From NCBI GenBank assembly GCA_021736965.1, contig JAIPEV010000022.1, forward strand, positions 1 to 14,662: a stretch of DNA of 14,662 bases, written 5' to 3'. The first letter of the stretch is position 1; each line of letters opens with the position of its first letter. The position numbers and the translations under genes are program-made. Origin of the DNA: Halanaerobiales bacterium (GTDB lineage: Bacteria; Bacillota; Halanaerobiia; Halanaerobiales; M55B127). Shown one piece after another: positions 1-7,031 of this stretch. Under the pieces are notes generated by a model. That model was given only the letters and a program-made list of their open reading frames with translations, had not been told where the DNA came from and made no database searches.

Positions 1-1
1 T

Positions 2-17
2 CATCTAAATCACCTCT
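2..17 (-). promoter_or_regulatory. Ribosome binding site and start codon of a gene leaving the window
   Basis: The minus strand has AGAGGTG at 17-11, six bases of spacer, then ATG at 4-2. This is the same ribosome binding site type and spacing used by prfA and rpmE here, so a gene very likely starts at position 4 and runs leftwards. Only its first codon is visible. From the repeats just upstream I infer a transposase gene (istA-like), but the sequence cannot show this. Confidence 0.55.
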
Positions 18-43
18 AATAGTGATTTAGACATCAATAAAAT

Positions 44-63
44 GTTACCTATGTGTTGAGCCT
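44..63 (-). repeat. Direct repeat copy 1 (innermost terminal repeat)
   Basis: The minus strand reads AGGCTCAACACATAGGTAAC. It matches copy 2 at 18 of 20 positions and is the copy closest to the candidate transposase start at position 4. It is probably a transposase-binding repeat. Confidence 0.7.
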
Positions 64-89
64 TTTTAGCATTAAGAATTAAGAAAAGT

Positions 90-109
90 GTAACCTATGT
101 GTTGACCCT
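90..109 (-). repeat. Direct repeat copy 2
   Basis: The minus strand reads AGGGTCAACACATAGGTTAC. It starts 46 bases from copy 1 and 25 bases from copy 3, in the same orientation. The ACATAGGT core is shared by all three copies. Confidence 0.7.
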
Positions 110-114
110 AAACT

Positions 115-134
115 GTAACCTATGTTCTGAACCT
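115..134 (-). repeat. Direct repeat copy 3 (outermost)
   Basis: The minus strand reads AGGTTCAGAACATAGGTTAC. It keeps the ACATAGGTTAC core but differs from copy 2 in the middle. It lies nearest the presumed end of the element. Confidence 0.65.
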
Positions 135-201
135 TATCATTTAATAAATAAAACTAATCATGTTTATTTAATATATCATAGCAATAACTAAATGTACAGA
201 A

Positions 202-1251
202 TTAATTAGTCTCCTCTAATACACTACTTTCATGAGAAAGCCCAGTTGAAAAGATCCCTAATCTCCAGGCAACATAAATCAAAACAGATATAGCTAGGGC
301 AAATAAAATCATACCATTTTTAATATTTAGACCATTAATTACCATGGCTGTAGCACCTAATAAAATACTACCTCCATATACAATAATTACGGCCTGTTTG
401 TGACTCCAACCTAAATCTAATAAACGATGATGAATATGTCCTCTATCAGCTTTGCCAATCGGCTTATTATTATATATTCTACGAACTATTGCAAATATTG
501 TATCAAAGATAGGAACTCCTAAGGCCAATATTGGTACAACAATAGTAACTGCTGCTGCACTTTTTAAAGCCCCTGTAATTGAGATCGCTGCTAAAATATA
601 ACCTGTAAACATTGAACCAGAATCACCCATAAATATCTCAGCTGGATAAAAGTTATACTTTAAAAAACCAATCAAACTACCTGCAAGAGCTACAGCAAGT
701 ATGGCTGGGATTAATCTATATTCCTGTAAAGCGACTGAAAACAAAGTAAAGGTAGCAATAATTGAAATACCAGCTGCTAAACCATCAAGTCCATCAATTA
801 GATTAACGGTATTAATTATTCCAACTACCCATAAAATAGTGATTGGTATACTAAAATAACCTAAATAAACCATCCCTCCAAACGGATTAGTAATAAAATT
901 GATCTGAATACCATAATAAATTAATATTGAAGCTGCTCCAATCTGACCCAACAACTTTATTAAAGGAGATATTTCAAAGATGTCATCGATTAAACCCAGT
1001 AAAAAGATAAAGCTAGCCCCAAACATTATTCCATAAGAGGAAAGTGTGTGATCATTAAAAAAGAAATAACTTATCATAAAGGCTATAAAGATAGCTATAC
1101 CCCCAGTATTAGGAATTGGTATCTTATTTATCCTTCTATCAGATGGATAGTCATAACCATTGACCCTGGCAGCTAATTTTTTCACCAGAGGAGTAAGTAA
1201 GTAACTAACTATTAAACTGATTAAAAAAATTATAATAAAGTTAATAATCAC
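202..1251 (-). CDS. tagO: Undecaprenyl-phosphate GlcNAc-1-phosphate transferase (TagO/WecA family)
   Basis: This polytopic membrane enzyme of the MraY/WecA family is predicted to transfer GlcNAc-1-phosphate from UDP-GlcNAc to undecaprenyl phosphate. That is the first step of teichoic acid or other lipid-linked cell-wall glycan synthesis. About ten or eleven hydrophobic segments span its 349 residues. The family signatures are all present: the aspartate pair in GLIDD (residues 86-90), NTVNLIDGLDGLA (147-159), FMGDSGS (207-213) and the cytoplasmic HIHHRL (272-277), which marks the TagO/WecA branch rather than MraY. It starts with GTG, preceded by AAGGGG and six A's. The gene lies 27 bases after upp, so the two are probably cotranscribed. 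Whether the glycan is teichoic acid or another polymer cannot be told from this window. Confidence 0.92.
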   Translation of the reverse strand: MIINFIIIFLISLIVSYLLTPLVKKLAARVNGYDYPSDRRINKIPIPNTGGIAIFIAFMISYFFFNDHTLSSYGIMFGASFIFLLGLIDDIFEISPLIKLLGQIGAASILIYYGIQINFITNPFGGMVYLGYFSIPITILWVVGIINTVNLIDGLDGLAAGISIIATFTLFSVALQEYRLIPAILAVALAGSLIGFLKYNFYPAEIFMGDSGSMFTGYILAAISITGALKSAAAVTIVVPILALGVPIFDTIFAIVRRIYNNKPIGKADRGHIHHRLLDLGWSHKQAVIIVYGGSILLGATAMVINGLNIKNGMILFALAISVLIYVAWRLGIFSTGLSHESSVLEETN

Positions 1252-1278
1252 TTTTTTCCCCTTCTTTATAAAGAGTTA

Positions 1279-1908
1279 TTATTTTGTACCATAAAGCCTG
1301 TCTCCCGCATCTCCTAATCCGGGGACAATATAGGCATGATCATTTAATTTTTGATCAATTGCAGCAGTATAAATATCTACATCAGGATGTTCTTTTTGTA
1401 GTTTTTCAATCCCTTCAGGTGCAGCAATTAACACAACTAGTTTTATGTTTCTAGGATCTCTTTCTTTAACAAAATTAATAGCAGCTGAGGCAGAACCTCC
1501 AGTTGCTAACATAGGATCAACAACAAGTAAATCTCGATCTTGTATATCTGTGGGTAGCTTGCAGTAATACTCTACAGGTTTAAGTGTTTCGGGGTCTCTA
1601 TATAGACCTACATGACCTACTTTAGCAGTTGGTATTAACTGAAGTACACCATTTAACATACCCAAGCCTGCCCTTAAAATGGGGACGATACCAAGTTTTT
1701 TACCTTTAATCATCTTGAACTTGCCTTTACAGATTGGAGTTTCAACTTCTACCTCTTCTAATGATAAGTCCCTTGTTACTTCATACACCATTAAGGTTGA
1801 TACTTCATCTACGAGTTCTCTAAACTCCTTGGGTCCCGTATTTTTATCTCGAATCAAAGTAAGCTTATGCTGAATTAACGGATGATCGATGAGAATAGTT
1901 TGACTCAT
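1279..1908 (-). CDS. upp: Uracil phosphoribosyltransferase
   Basis: It salvages uracil by joining it to PRPP, giving UMP and pyrophosphate in the cytosol. The PRPP-binding loop DPMLATGGS is at residues 131-139, and the C-terminal uracil-binding stretch YIVPGLGDAGDR is at 193-204. The 209-residue length is normal for the family. I place the start at the ATG at 1908, since the protein then begins MSQTILIDHPLIQHKL as usual for Upp. The frame stays open 11 codons further to a TTG at 1941, but that would put the AGGGGAG ribosome binding site inside the gene. A 144-base leader separates it from ywlE upstream. In B. subtilis rpiB, ywlG and glyA lie between these two genes, and they are absent here. 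Confidence 0.96.
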   Translation of the reverse strand: MSQTILIDHPLIQHKLTLIRDKNTGPKEFRELVDEVSTLMVYEVTRDLSLEEVEVETPICKGKFKMIKGKKLGIVPILRAGLGMLNGVLQLIPTAKVGHVGLYRDPETLKPVEYYCKLPTDIQDRDLLVVDPMLATGGSASAAINFVKERDPRNIKLVVLIAAPEGIEKLQKEHPDVDIYTAAIDQKLNDHAYIVPGLGDAGDRLYGTK

Positions 1909-2052
1909 TTTATAACTTTCTCCCCTTTCATATACTCTCAAATTTTTATATTAATTACCTAAATTTTATGTTATTTGTTAGTTGTTAGTATTGTCTTTAT
2001 TTTAAAAAGTTCCTAACTATAAATATTCTAGATTGAGCTACTTTTTCCTGCC
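1909..2052 (-). other. Leader region between ywlE and upp
   Basis: This 144-base stretch carries the upp ribosome binding site (AGGGGAG, 1926-1920, 11 bases before the ATG) and otherwise very AT-rich sequence. Short complementary pieces (TAGTTAG and CTAAC repeats) could fold weakly. I see no convincing promoter, terminator, PyrR-type attenuator or riboswitch. Confidence 0.4.
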
Positions 2053-2505
2053 TTATTTCTCTTTATAATGTATCTCAAACAACTTATAAACAGCCTGTTT
2101 TATCTGATCACGAGTCTCTCTGTACTTTTTAATTCCAAAACCATATGGATCTAAAATATCACAGTCCTCACAGTCTTTTATAAAGTGCTTTAAGGTATAT
2201 ACATTATCATAGTTATACATATCTTTAATTACTTCCTTATGGCTGGTTGTCATTGTAAAAATCTTATCATTTTCTTTTAAATCTTCTTCCATCAGCGTCT
2301 TACTTCGGTGTGCTTTCAGATCAATACCCTCTTCATTCATAACTTTAATGGCTTCTTTGGAAGCAGGAGTTCCATTCACAGCATTAATCCCGGCAGAACT
2401 AACTTCAAGTTCTTTGATACCATTTTGTTTTACAATTTTTTTTGCGTAGTATTCTGCCATTGGACTACGACAAGTATTACCAGTACAGATAAATAATATC
2501 TTCAC
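2053..2505 (-). CDS. ywlE: Low-molecular-weight phosphatase, probable protein-arginine phosphatase
   Basis: This 150-residue cytosolic phosphatase has the LMW-PTP signature CTGNTCRS at residues 7-14 (nucleophile Cys7, Arg13) and the general-acid Asp119 in a DPYG loop. Position 11 is threonine. In B. subtilis YwlE the equivalent Thr11 is known to select phosphoarginine over phosphotyrosine. The protein is therefore likely to remove the arginine phosphates added by McsB-type kinases, a protein-quality-control and stress-response mark. The start is a GTG at 2505 with a strong AAGGAGG six to seven bases upstream. It follows ywlC by 15 bases, the relative order seen in B. subtilis. Two extra cysteines (112 and 115) lie just before the DP loop. 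The substrate assignment rests on the one diagnostic residue and on synteny. Confidence 0.88.
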   Translation of the reverse strand: MKILFICTGNTCRSPMAEYYAKKIVKQNGIKELEVSSAGINAVNGTPASKEAIKVMNEEGIDLKAHRSKTLMEEDLKENDKIFTMTTSHKEVIKDMYNYDNVYTLKHFIKDCEDCDILDPYGFGIKKYRETRDQIKQAVYKLFEIHYKEK

Positions 2506-2520
2506 TATTTCCCTCCTTTT

Positions 2521-3585
2521 TTAAATTATTTTTATAGCAGCTTTCTTTAATCTGTTCATAATTGCTTCTCCAATACCCTTACTTGGCACTTCTTCGATTA
2601 AAACTAAGTTAAATTCCCTTAAGTCAAGATCTCTCAATATACTGAATAAACTATAAGCTATCTTTGCTAAATTATCTTTACTACCCATATCTATTAGTTC
2701 AGCTTTTATATCTTTATTCTTTAAATGAACTGCTGTTTGAGTAGTTGCAACTATAGCTGTATTTTTATTGTTAATTTTACTGTCTTTTAACAAACTTTTT
2801 AACTTAGCTTTATTAAAGATCCATAAAGGTGTATTTGGAGCATAGTGTTTATATTTCATCCCTGGAGATTTAGGCTTATTTTCCTCCGACTCACTTACTA
2901 GATTGATAGTACTACAATCTTTTAATACTTCAGAGATCATTTCCTTTGTTACAGCTCCCGGTCTTAAAATATCAATCTTATTTTCTTTTATCTCAATTAC
3001 TGTAGATTCAACCCCTATATTACAAATTCCCCCATCAATAATAAGGGGGATTTTTCCATTAAGATCATTATATACATGGACTGCTTGGGTCGGAGAAGGA
3101 AATCCGGATGAGTTGGCACTTGGAGCAGCTAAAGCTAATTCAGTAGCTCCAATTAAGGCCAGGGCTACTGGATGTGAAGGCATTCTAACAGCAACTGTTG
3201 AAAGATCTGCTGTTGTTAGACCAGGTATCCTTTCTCTTTTGTTAAAGATAAGGGTCAAAGGACCTGGCCAAAAAGTATCTATTAATTTATGAGCAGACTC
3301 TGATATGGGCTGTTTTACTATTTTAAAAAGCTGTCTTTTATTTGAAATATGAACTATTAAAGGATTATCAGCTGGTCGACCTTTTGCCACAAAAATCTTA
3401 TTGACTGCCTCACTTTCAAGGGCATTTGCTCCTAGACCATAAACTGTTTCAGTTGGAAAAGCCACTAGTTGATTATTAAGTATATATTCTGCAGCTGTTT
3501 TAATAGCTTCTGTATCTTTTATTTTTTTAATTTTATTTTCCTTTATTAACTTTTGTTTAACCTTCAAAATTTTAGTCTTATACAT
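2521..3585 (-). CDS. ywlC: L-threonylcarbamoyladenylate synthase (Sua5/YwlC type)
   Basis: It makes threonylcarbamoyl-AMP from threonine, bicarbonate and ATP, the first step of t6A37 modification of tRNAs that read ANN codons. The YrdC/TsaC domain covers about residues 25-212, with FPTETVYGLG (43-52), KGRPADNPLIVHI (68-80), WPGPLTLIF (106-114), APSANSSG (154-161) and GVESTVI (191-197). The linker SPGMKYKHYAP (240-250) and a C-terminal Sua5 domain (about 252-354) make this the long two-domain form rather than the short TsaC. The ATG at 3585 has AAGGAG seven bases upstream, and that ribosome binding site is formed by the last codons of prmC. Only four bases separate the two genes, so translation is probably coupled. 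Confidence 0.94.
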   Translation of the reverse strand: MYKTKILKVKQKLIKENKIKKIKDTEAIKTAAEYILNNQLVAFPTETVYGLGANALESEAVNKIFVAKGRPADNPLIVHISNKRQLFKIVKQPISESAHKLIDTFWPGPLTLIFNKRERIPGLTTADLSTVAVRMPSHPVALALIGATELALAAPSANSSGFPSPTQAVHVYNDLNGKIPLIIDGGICNIGVESTVIEIKENKIDILRPGAVTKEMISEVLKDCSTINLVSESEENKPKSPGMKYKHYAPNTPLWIFNKAKLKSLLKDSKINNKNTAIVATTQTAVHLKNKDIKAELIDMGSKDNLAKIAYSLFSILRDLDLREFNLVLIEEVPSKGIGEAIMNRLKKAAIKII

Positions 3586-3589
3586 AAGC

Positions 3590-4447
3590 TTACTCCTTAT
3601 AAGAAATTATAAAGCGATCCTTATCAGCATAGTCTTTTTTGACCTCTATATTTAAAAAACCATTATCTTTTAAAATATTTGTAACTTGGTCTGCCTGCCT
3701 ATAACCAATTTCAAGGGCAAAGATACCTCCATTTTTTAATACTTTATACCCCTGAGGGATTAATTTCTTATAAATATCTAAACCTTCTTTACCACCATCT
3801 AAGGCTTTAATCGGCTCTTTTTTGACATCTTCTGGCAGGTCTTTTAGTTCATCATTGCCTATATAGGGAGGATTTGAAACTAAAAGATCAACACCGTCTA
3901 TACCCCTCTCAATTAAAGGATTGAGTAAATTACCTTTAGTAACCTTAAGTCTTTCTTTAAGTGAGTATCTATTAATATTTTTACGAGTGACCTCTACAGC
4001 AGCTTTGTCAATTTCTACTCCTAAAATGCGAGCATTTTTCAAATAATATCCCAAACTTACCATTATAGCCCCACTACCGGTTCCTACTTCTACAATATTA
4101 ATCTTTTCTAACTCTTTTTGACTAAAAGTGTCAATTAAATATTCAACTAAAATTTCAGTTTCAGGACGGGGTAATAAAACATTTTGATCTACATAAAAAT
4201 CTAAAGACATAAACTCTTTTTTCTTCAAAATATAAGCAACCGGTATATTTTTAGCTCTCTTTTTTATCATCTTTCTGTACTGATTAATTTCAGTCTCAGA
4301 TAAAGGATAATCAAAGTTTACATAGAGTCTAATTCTTTCCATATCAAGAAGTTCTGCTAGAAGTACTTCTGCATCAAGTCTGGGATTTTCTATATTATTT
4401 TTTTTAAGAAACTGTTCAGTGTTTATCAAAACTTCCTTGATATTCAA
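3590..4447 (-). CDS. prmC: Peptide chain release factor N5-glutamine methyltransferase
   Basis: It methylates the glutamine of the GGQ motif in release factors using S-adenosylmethionine, which speeds peptide release. Visible are an N-terminal helical substrate-binding domain (about 1-80), the RPETE segment (94-98), the SAM-binding glycine motif EVGTGSGAI (120-128) and the catalytic NPPY (192-195), which holds the target glutamine. The length of 285 residues is typical. The start is a TTG at 4447. The AGAAGGTG ribosome binding site lies in the last codons of prfA, followed by two tandem TAA codons and then the TTG, which suggests coupled translation with prfA, its substrate. A later start would remove part of the conserved N-terminal domain. 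Confidence 0.95.
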   Translation of the reverse strand: MNIKEVLINTEQFLKKNNIENPRLDAEVLLAELLDMERIRLYVNFDYPLSETEINQYRKMIKKRAKNIPVAYILKKKEFMSLDFYVDQNVLLPRPETEILVEYLIDTFSQKELEKINIVEVGTGSGAIMVSLGYYLKNARILGVEIDKAAVEVTRKNINRYSLKERLKVTKGNLLNPLIERGIDGVDLLVSNPPYIGNDELKDLPEDVKKEPIKALDGGKEGLDIYKKLIPQGYKVLKNGGIFALEIGYRQADQVTNILKDNGFLNIEVKKDYADKDRFIISYKE

Positions 4448-4461
4448 TTATTACACCTTCT
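4448..4461 (-). promoter_or_regulatory. prmC ribosome binding site overlapping the end of prfA
   Basis: AGAAGGTG at 4461-4454 is followed by TAATAA and then the TTG start of prmC. The first TAA is the prfA stop and the second, in the same frame, is a back-up stop. The site decides the non-ATG start of prmC. Confidence 0.75.
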
Positions 4462-5518
4462 CTAATTTTTTCAAATTATCTTCTTCAATTAATGGTTCTA
4501 CTATAATATCAAGTTTCCCATCTAAGATCTGTTCTAATTTATGTTCAGTAAGGTTTATTCTATGATCACTTACCCTGCCTTGTGGAAAGTTATATGTTCT
4601 TATCTTTTCACTTCTATCTCCACTTCCAATTTGACTTTTTCTAGCTTCTGCTCTTTCTGCTTGTTTTTCTTTTTCCATCTGTTCTTTTAATCTTGCTCGT
4701 AGAACCCTCATTGCCTTTGCTTTATTTTTATGTTGTGATTTTTCATCCTGACAGGAGACCGTTAATCCTGTCGGTTCATGGGTAATTCTTACAGCAGAAT
4801 CTGTTGTATTAACACTCTGTCCACCTGGTCCACTAGAACGGTAAAAATCAATTCTTAACTCGTTAGAATCAATTTCTATATCAACATCCTCAGCCTCAGG
4901 TAATACTGCAACCGTTGCTGTAGAAGTATGAATTCTACCACTAGACTCTGTTGATGGAACTCTTTGAACTCGGTGTACACCACTTTCATACTTTAAATAC
5001 TTATAGACATCTTTTCCTTCTACTGAAAAGATTATTTCTTTAAAGCCTCCAACACCTGACTCATTGGCACTCATAGCCTCCCAGCCCCATTTATTATTTT
5101 CAGCATATCGGGTATACATTCTAAAAAGGTCTGCTGCAAAAAGTCCTGCCTCATCTCCACCTGCACCTGCTCGTATTTCAACAATAACATTTTTTTCATC
5201 GTCAGGATTGTCAGGCAATAACATTATCGGTAGTTTTTCTTTAAGGACGTTAAGTTTTGGTTTGAGTTCCTTAAGTTCCATCTCTGCTAATTCTTTCATT
5301 TCACTGTCTTGTTCCATTAGTTCCTCAGCTTCTTTGATTCCTTTTTTTAGCCTTTTATACTCTTTATAGTAGTTAACTAGCTTTTTTAGTCTAGCGTGCT
5401 TTTTTAATAACTTCTGATATTTGTTTGAATCGTTCATTACCTCAGGATCACTTATTTTTTTATTTAGAATTTTATATTCTTTATATTTTTCTTCTAACTT
5501 TGCTTCTAAATCAAACAT
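4451..5518 (-). CDS. prfA: Peptide chain release factor 1
   Basis: RF1 recognises UAA and UAG stop codons in the ribosomal A site and triggers release of the finished protein. The 355-residue protein has a coiled N-terminal domain (about 1-100), the conserved RAGAGGDEAGLFAADLFRMY stretch (116-135), the PxT stop-codon-recognition tripeptide as Pro-Ser-Thr (188-190), and the GGQ peptidyl-hydrolysis motif (232-234), target of the PrmC encoded next door. PxT rather than SPF identifies RF1 and not RF2. I chose the ATG at 5518, six bases after AGAGGTG, giving MFDLEAKLEEKY. The frame stays open 11 codons further upstream but without a better site. The gene overlaps the end of the DUF1385 gene by 8 bases (gATGTTTGA), a coupling arrangement. 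Confidence 0.97.
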   Translation of the reverse strand: MFDLEAKLEEKYKEYKILNKKISDPEVMNDSNKYQKLLKKHARLKKLVNYYKEYKRLKKGIKEAEELMEQDSEMKELAEMELKELKPKLNVLKEKLPIMLLPDNPDDEKNVIVEIRAGAGGDEAGLFAADLFRMYTRYAENNKWGWEAMSANESGVGGFKEIIFSVEGKDVYKYLKYESGVHRVQRVPSTESSGRIHTSTATVAVLPEAEDVDIEIDSNELRIDFYRSSGPGGQSVNTTDSAVRITHEPTGLTVSCQDEKSQHKNKAKAMRVLRARLKEQMEKEKQAERAEARKSQIGSGDRSEKIRTYNFPQGRVSDHRINLTEHKLEQILDGKLDIIVEPLIEEDNLKKLEKV

Positions 5519-6395
5519 CCTCTTCACCTCTTTCATCTTCAGGTAAAACATTTTTCAAAGCAGTAATAGCAACCTCAAGCATCTTATCATCAGGCTCATT
5601 TGTAGTCAACTTCTGTAACCATAAACCTGGGGTAGCTAATAACTTAATAACTGGATTTACTTCTTCATCACCTGCCAATTTAATTACTTCATAAGAAGTA
5701 CCAGCTATTACTGGTAAGAGCATTAAATGATATAGAATTCTTTGAAAAAATGGTGGTCTACCAAAAAAAGAAAAGAATAGAATACTTAAGATTATTACAA
5801 TAAATAAAAAGTTAGTACCACATCTTGCATGTAATGTCGTAAACTCCCTTGCATTATCTATAGATAGAACTTTACCTGATTCATAATTATGAATCACCTT
5901 ATGTTCTGCTCCATGATACATAAAAACTCTTTTTATATCTTCCAATCTTGAAATTAATATGATATAAAGTAAAAAGGCAGATACTTTTATTAAACCTTCA
6001 ATAAAGTTTAAAACAACATTATAACTTATATACCTTTGGATTAAAGCAATTATACCTGCCGGTAGTACAACAAAAAGTAATATTGCAAGTCCAAAAGATA
6101 CTAAAATGGTCAGACCCATCTCTAAAGGAGAAAGTTCTTCATCTTCTTCAGTAACCTGATTTGCCGCAAAAGATAAAGACTTCATCCCCAATATGAGAGA
6201 ACTAAATAATGCTACAACTCCTCTTATAAAAGGCCAACCAAAAAATTTAAACTTCTGACTTAAAGGTTTTATATTTTTCTTTTGAACTACTATTGAATCA
6301 TCTGGCTTTCTTACTGCTACTGCAAGTTTATTAAGACCTTTCATCATTACTCCTTCAATAACAGCTTGTCCTCCATAATCTGTTTTTTTACTCAT
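5511..6395 (-). CDS. DUF1385 (YqhQ-like) membrane protein of unknown function
   Basis: This 294-residue protein belongs to the DUF1385/COG3872 family, sometimes described as a predicted metal-dependent enzyme. Its biochemical role is not established. The hallmarks are the N-terminal YGGQAVIEGVMMKG (7-20), HGAEHKVIHNYE (161-172) and the HARCGTNF segment (189-196), whose His and Cys residues could bind a metal. Hydrophobic segments lie at about 53-75, 93-119, 130-149, 195-212 and 220-236, so it is an inner-membrane protein. The ribosome binding site AAGGAG is inside the last codons of tdk, and the two genes share 8 bases (ATGAGTAA). It overlaps prfA in the same way at its other end. The tight tdk, DUF1385, prfA linkage argues for a housekeeping role, perhaps connected with translation or the envelope, but this is inference. 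Confidence 0.9.
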   Translation of the reverse strand: MSKKTDYGGQAVIEGVMMKGLNKLAVAVRKPDDSIVVQKKNIKPLSQKFKFFGWPFIRGVVALFSSLILGMKSLSFAANQVTEEDEELSPLEMGLTILVSFGLAILLFVVLPAGIIALIQRYISYNVVLNFIEGLIKVSAFLLYIILISRLEDIKRVFMYHGAEHKVIHNYESGKVLSIDNAREFTTLHARCGTNFLFIVIILSILFFSFFGRPPFFQRILYHLMLLPVIAGTSYEVIKLAGDEEVNPVIKLLATPGLWLQKLTTNEPDDKMLEVAITALKNVLPEDERGEEDV

Positions 6396-6987
6396 TTAAA
6401 TCTCCTTCTGGTTTGTTTTTAACTTCATGACAACTTCTACATCTTGCTTCATAATTTTCTGTAGCTCCTACCAAAATTATAGGATCAGTGTATGATGCTG
6501 GTTCTCCGTCTATCAATCTCTGTGTTCTGGTTGCAGGATCTCCACATTGGAGACATATCGCATGTAGCTTTTCTATATATTCTGCTCTTGATAGAAGTTC
6601 GGGAACCGGTTCAAAAGGTTCATTCTTGAAGTCTCTATCCAGACCAGCTACTATTACTCTGATTCCTCTATCAGCTAGTTTTTCACAAATAGGTACAATC
6701 TCATCTGAAAAAAATTGGATTTCATCTATTGCAACCACTTCAGTCTCTTGATCTAATCTTTCAAAAAGTTCTTCAGGATGATCAACCGGTATAGCTTCAA
6801 TTCGATCTCCACTGTGTGATACTAGATTATCCTCACTATATCTATTATCAATAATAGGTTTAAATACCTTAACATTCTTTTTGGCTATTTTTACCCTTCT
6901 AATCCGACGAATTAACTCTTCACTTTTACCGGAATACATAGGACCGGTAATTACTTCTATCCAACCACTGTTATTAATTTTGTACAT
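6388..6987 (-). CDS. tdk: Thymidine kinase (type II)
   Basis: It phosphorylates thymidine (and deoxyuridine) with ATP to the monophosphate for pyrimidine salvage. The 199-residue protein has Walker A GPMYSGKS (15-22), the DEIQFF motif (88-93) with the catalytic base Glu89, and the structural zinc site of the family formed by Cys145, Cys148, Cys183 and Cys186. The ATG at 6987 has AGAGGGG about nine bases upstream. It is the first gene after the rpmE terminator and probably heads the tdk, DUF1385, prfA, prmC, ywlC, ywlE transcript. Type II kinases of this kind are normally feedback-inhibited by dTTP, a family property that is not visible here. Confidence 0.96.
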   Translation of the reverse strand: MYKINNSGWIEVITGPMYSGKSEELIRRIRRVKIAKKNVKVFKPIIDNRYSEDNLVSHSGDRIEAIPVDHPEELFERLDQETEVVAIDEIQFFSDEIVPICEKLADRGIRVIVAGLDRDFKNEPFEPVPELLSRAEYIEKLHAICLQCGDPATRTQRLIDGEPASYTDPIILVGATENYEARCRSCHEVKNKPEGDLNE

Positions 6988-7018
6988 TGAAGATAACCCC
7001 TCTCTAAAAAATTACTTT

Positions 7019-7024
7019 ATTATA
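7019..7024 (-). promoter_or_regulatory. Candidate -10 box for the tdk operon
   Basis: The minus strand has a perfect TATAAT at 7024-7019, about 30 bases before the tdk start and just beyond the rpmE terminator. No good -35 box lies at the right distance, as the expected place is occupied by the terminator stem. It may be a weak or activator-dependent promoter, or a chance match in AT-rich DNA. Confidence 0.35.
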
Positions 7025-7031
7025 CTTTAAT

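Larger units (their letters stand above)
1..139 (-). mobile_element. Terminal part of an insertion sequence (possibly IS21-like), rest outside window
   Basis: Three imperfect 20-bp direct repeats (44-63, 90-109, 115-134) lie just upstream of a ribosome binding site and ATG that read leftwards out of the window. On the minus strand their consensus is AGGnTCAacACATAGGTtAC. Multiple terminal repeats preceding a transposase gene are typical of IS21-family ends, where the repeats bind the IstA transposase. The outer boundary is set tentatively at 139, because reading inward from there the element would begin with TG, as IS21 ends do. The transposase and the other end are not visible, so the family is inferred. 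The element sits about 60 bases beyond the tagO stop codon and may separate tagO from its former downstream neighbours. Confidence 0.5.

Noticed and set aside
44..134. CRISPR array from the regularly repeated 20-mers
   Set aside because: There are only three imperfect copies with unequal spacing (46 and 25 bases), followed by a gene start. Transposon end repeats fit better.
1909..2052. Riboswitch or PyrR-type attenuator before upp
   Set aside because: No conserved PyrR-binding hairpin and no terminator/antiterminator pair can be drawn, only weak AT-rich pairings.
2903..3292. Open frame of 129 codons on the plus strand opposite ywlC
   Set aside because: It is antisense to a conserved gene, has no ribosome binding site and no recognisable protein features.
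5064..5369. Plus-strand open frame opposite prfA
   Set aside because: The Ser-rich translation is a by-product of the Glu/Lys-rich coiled region of RF1 on the other strand.
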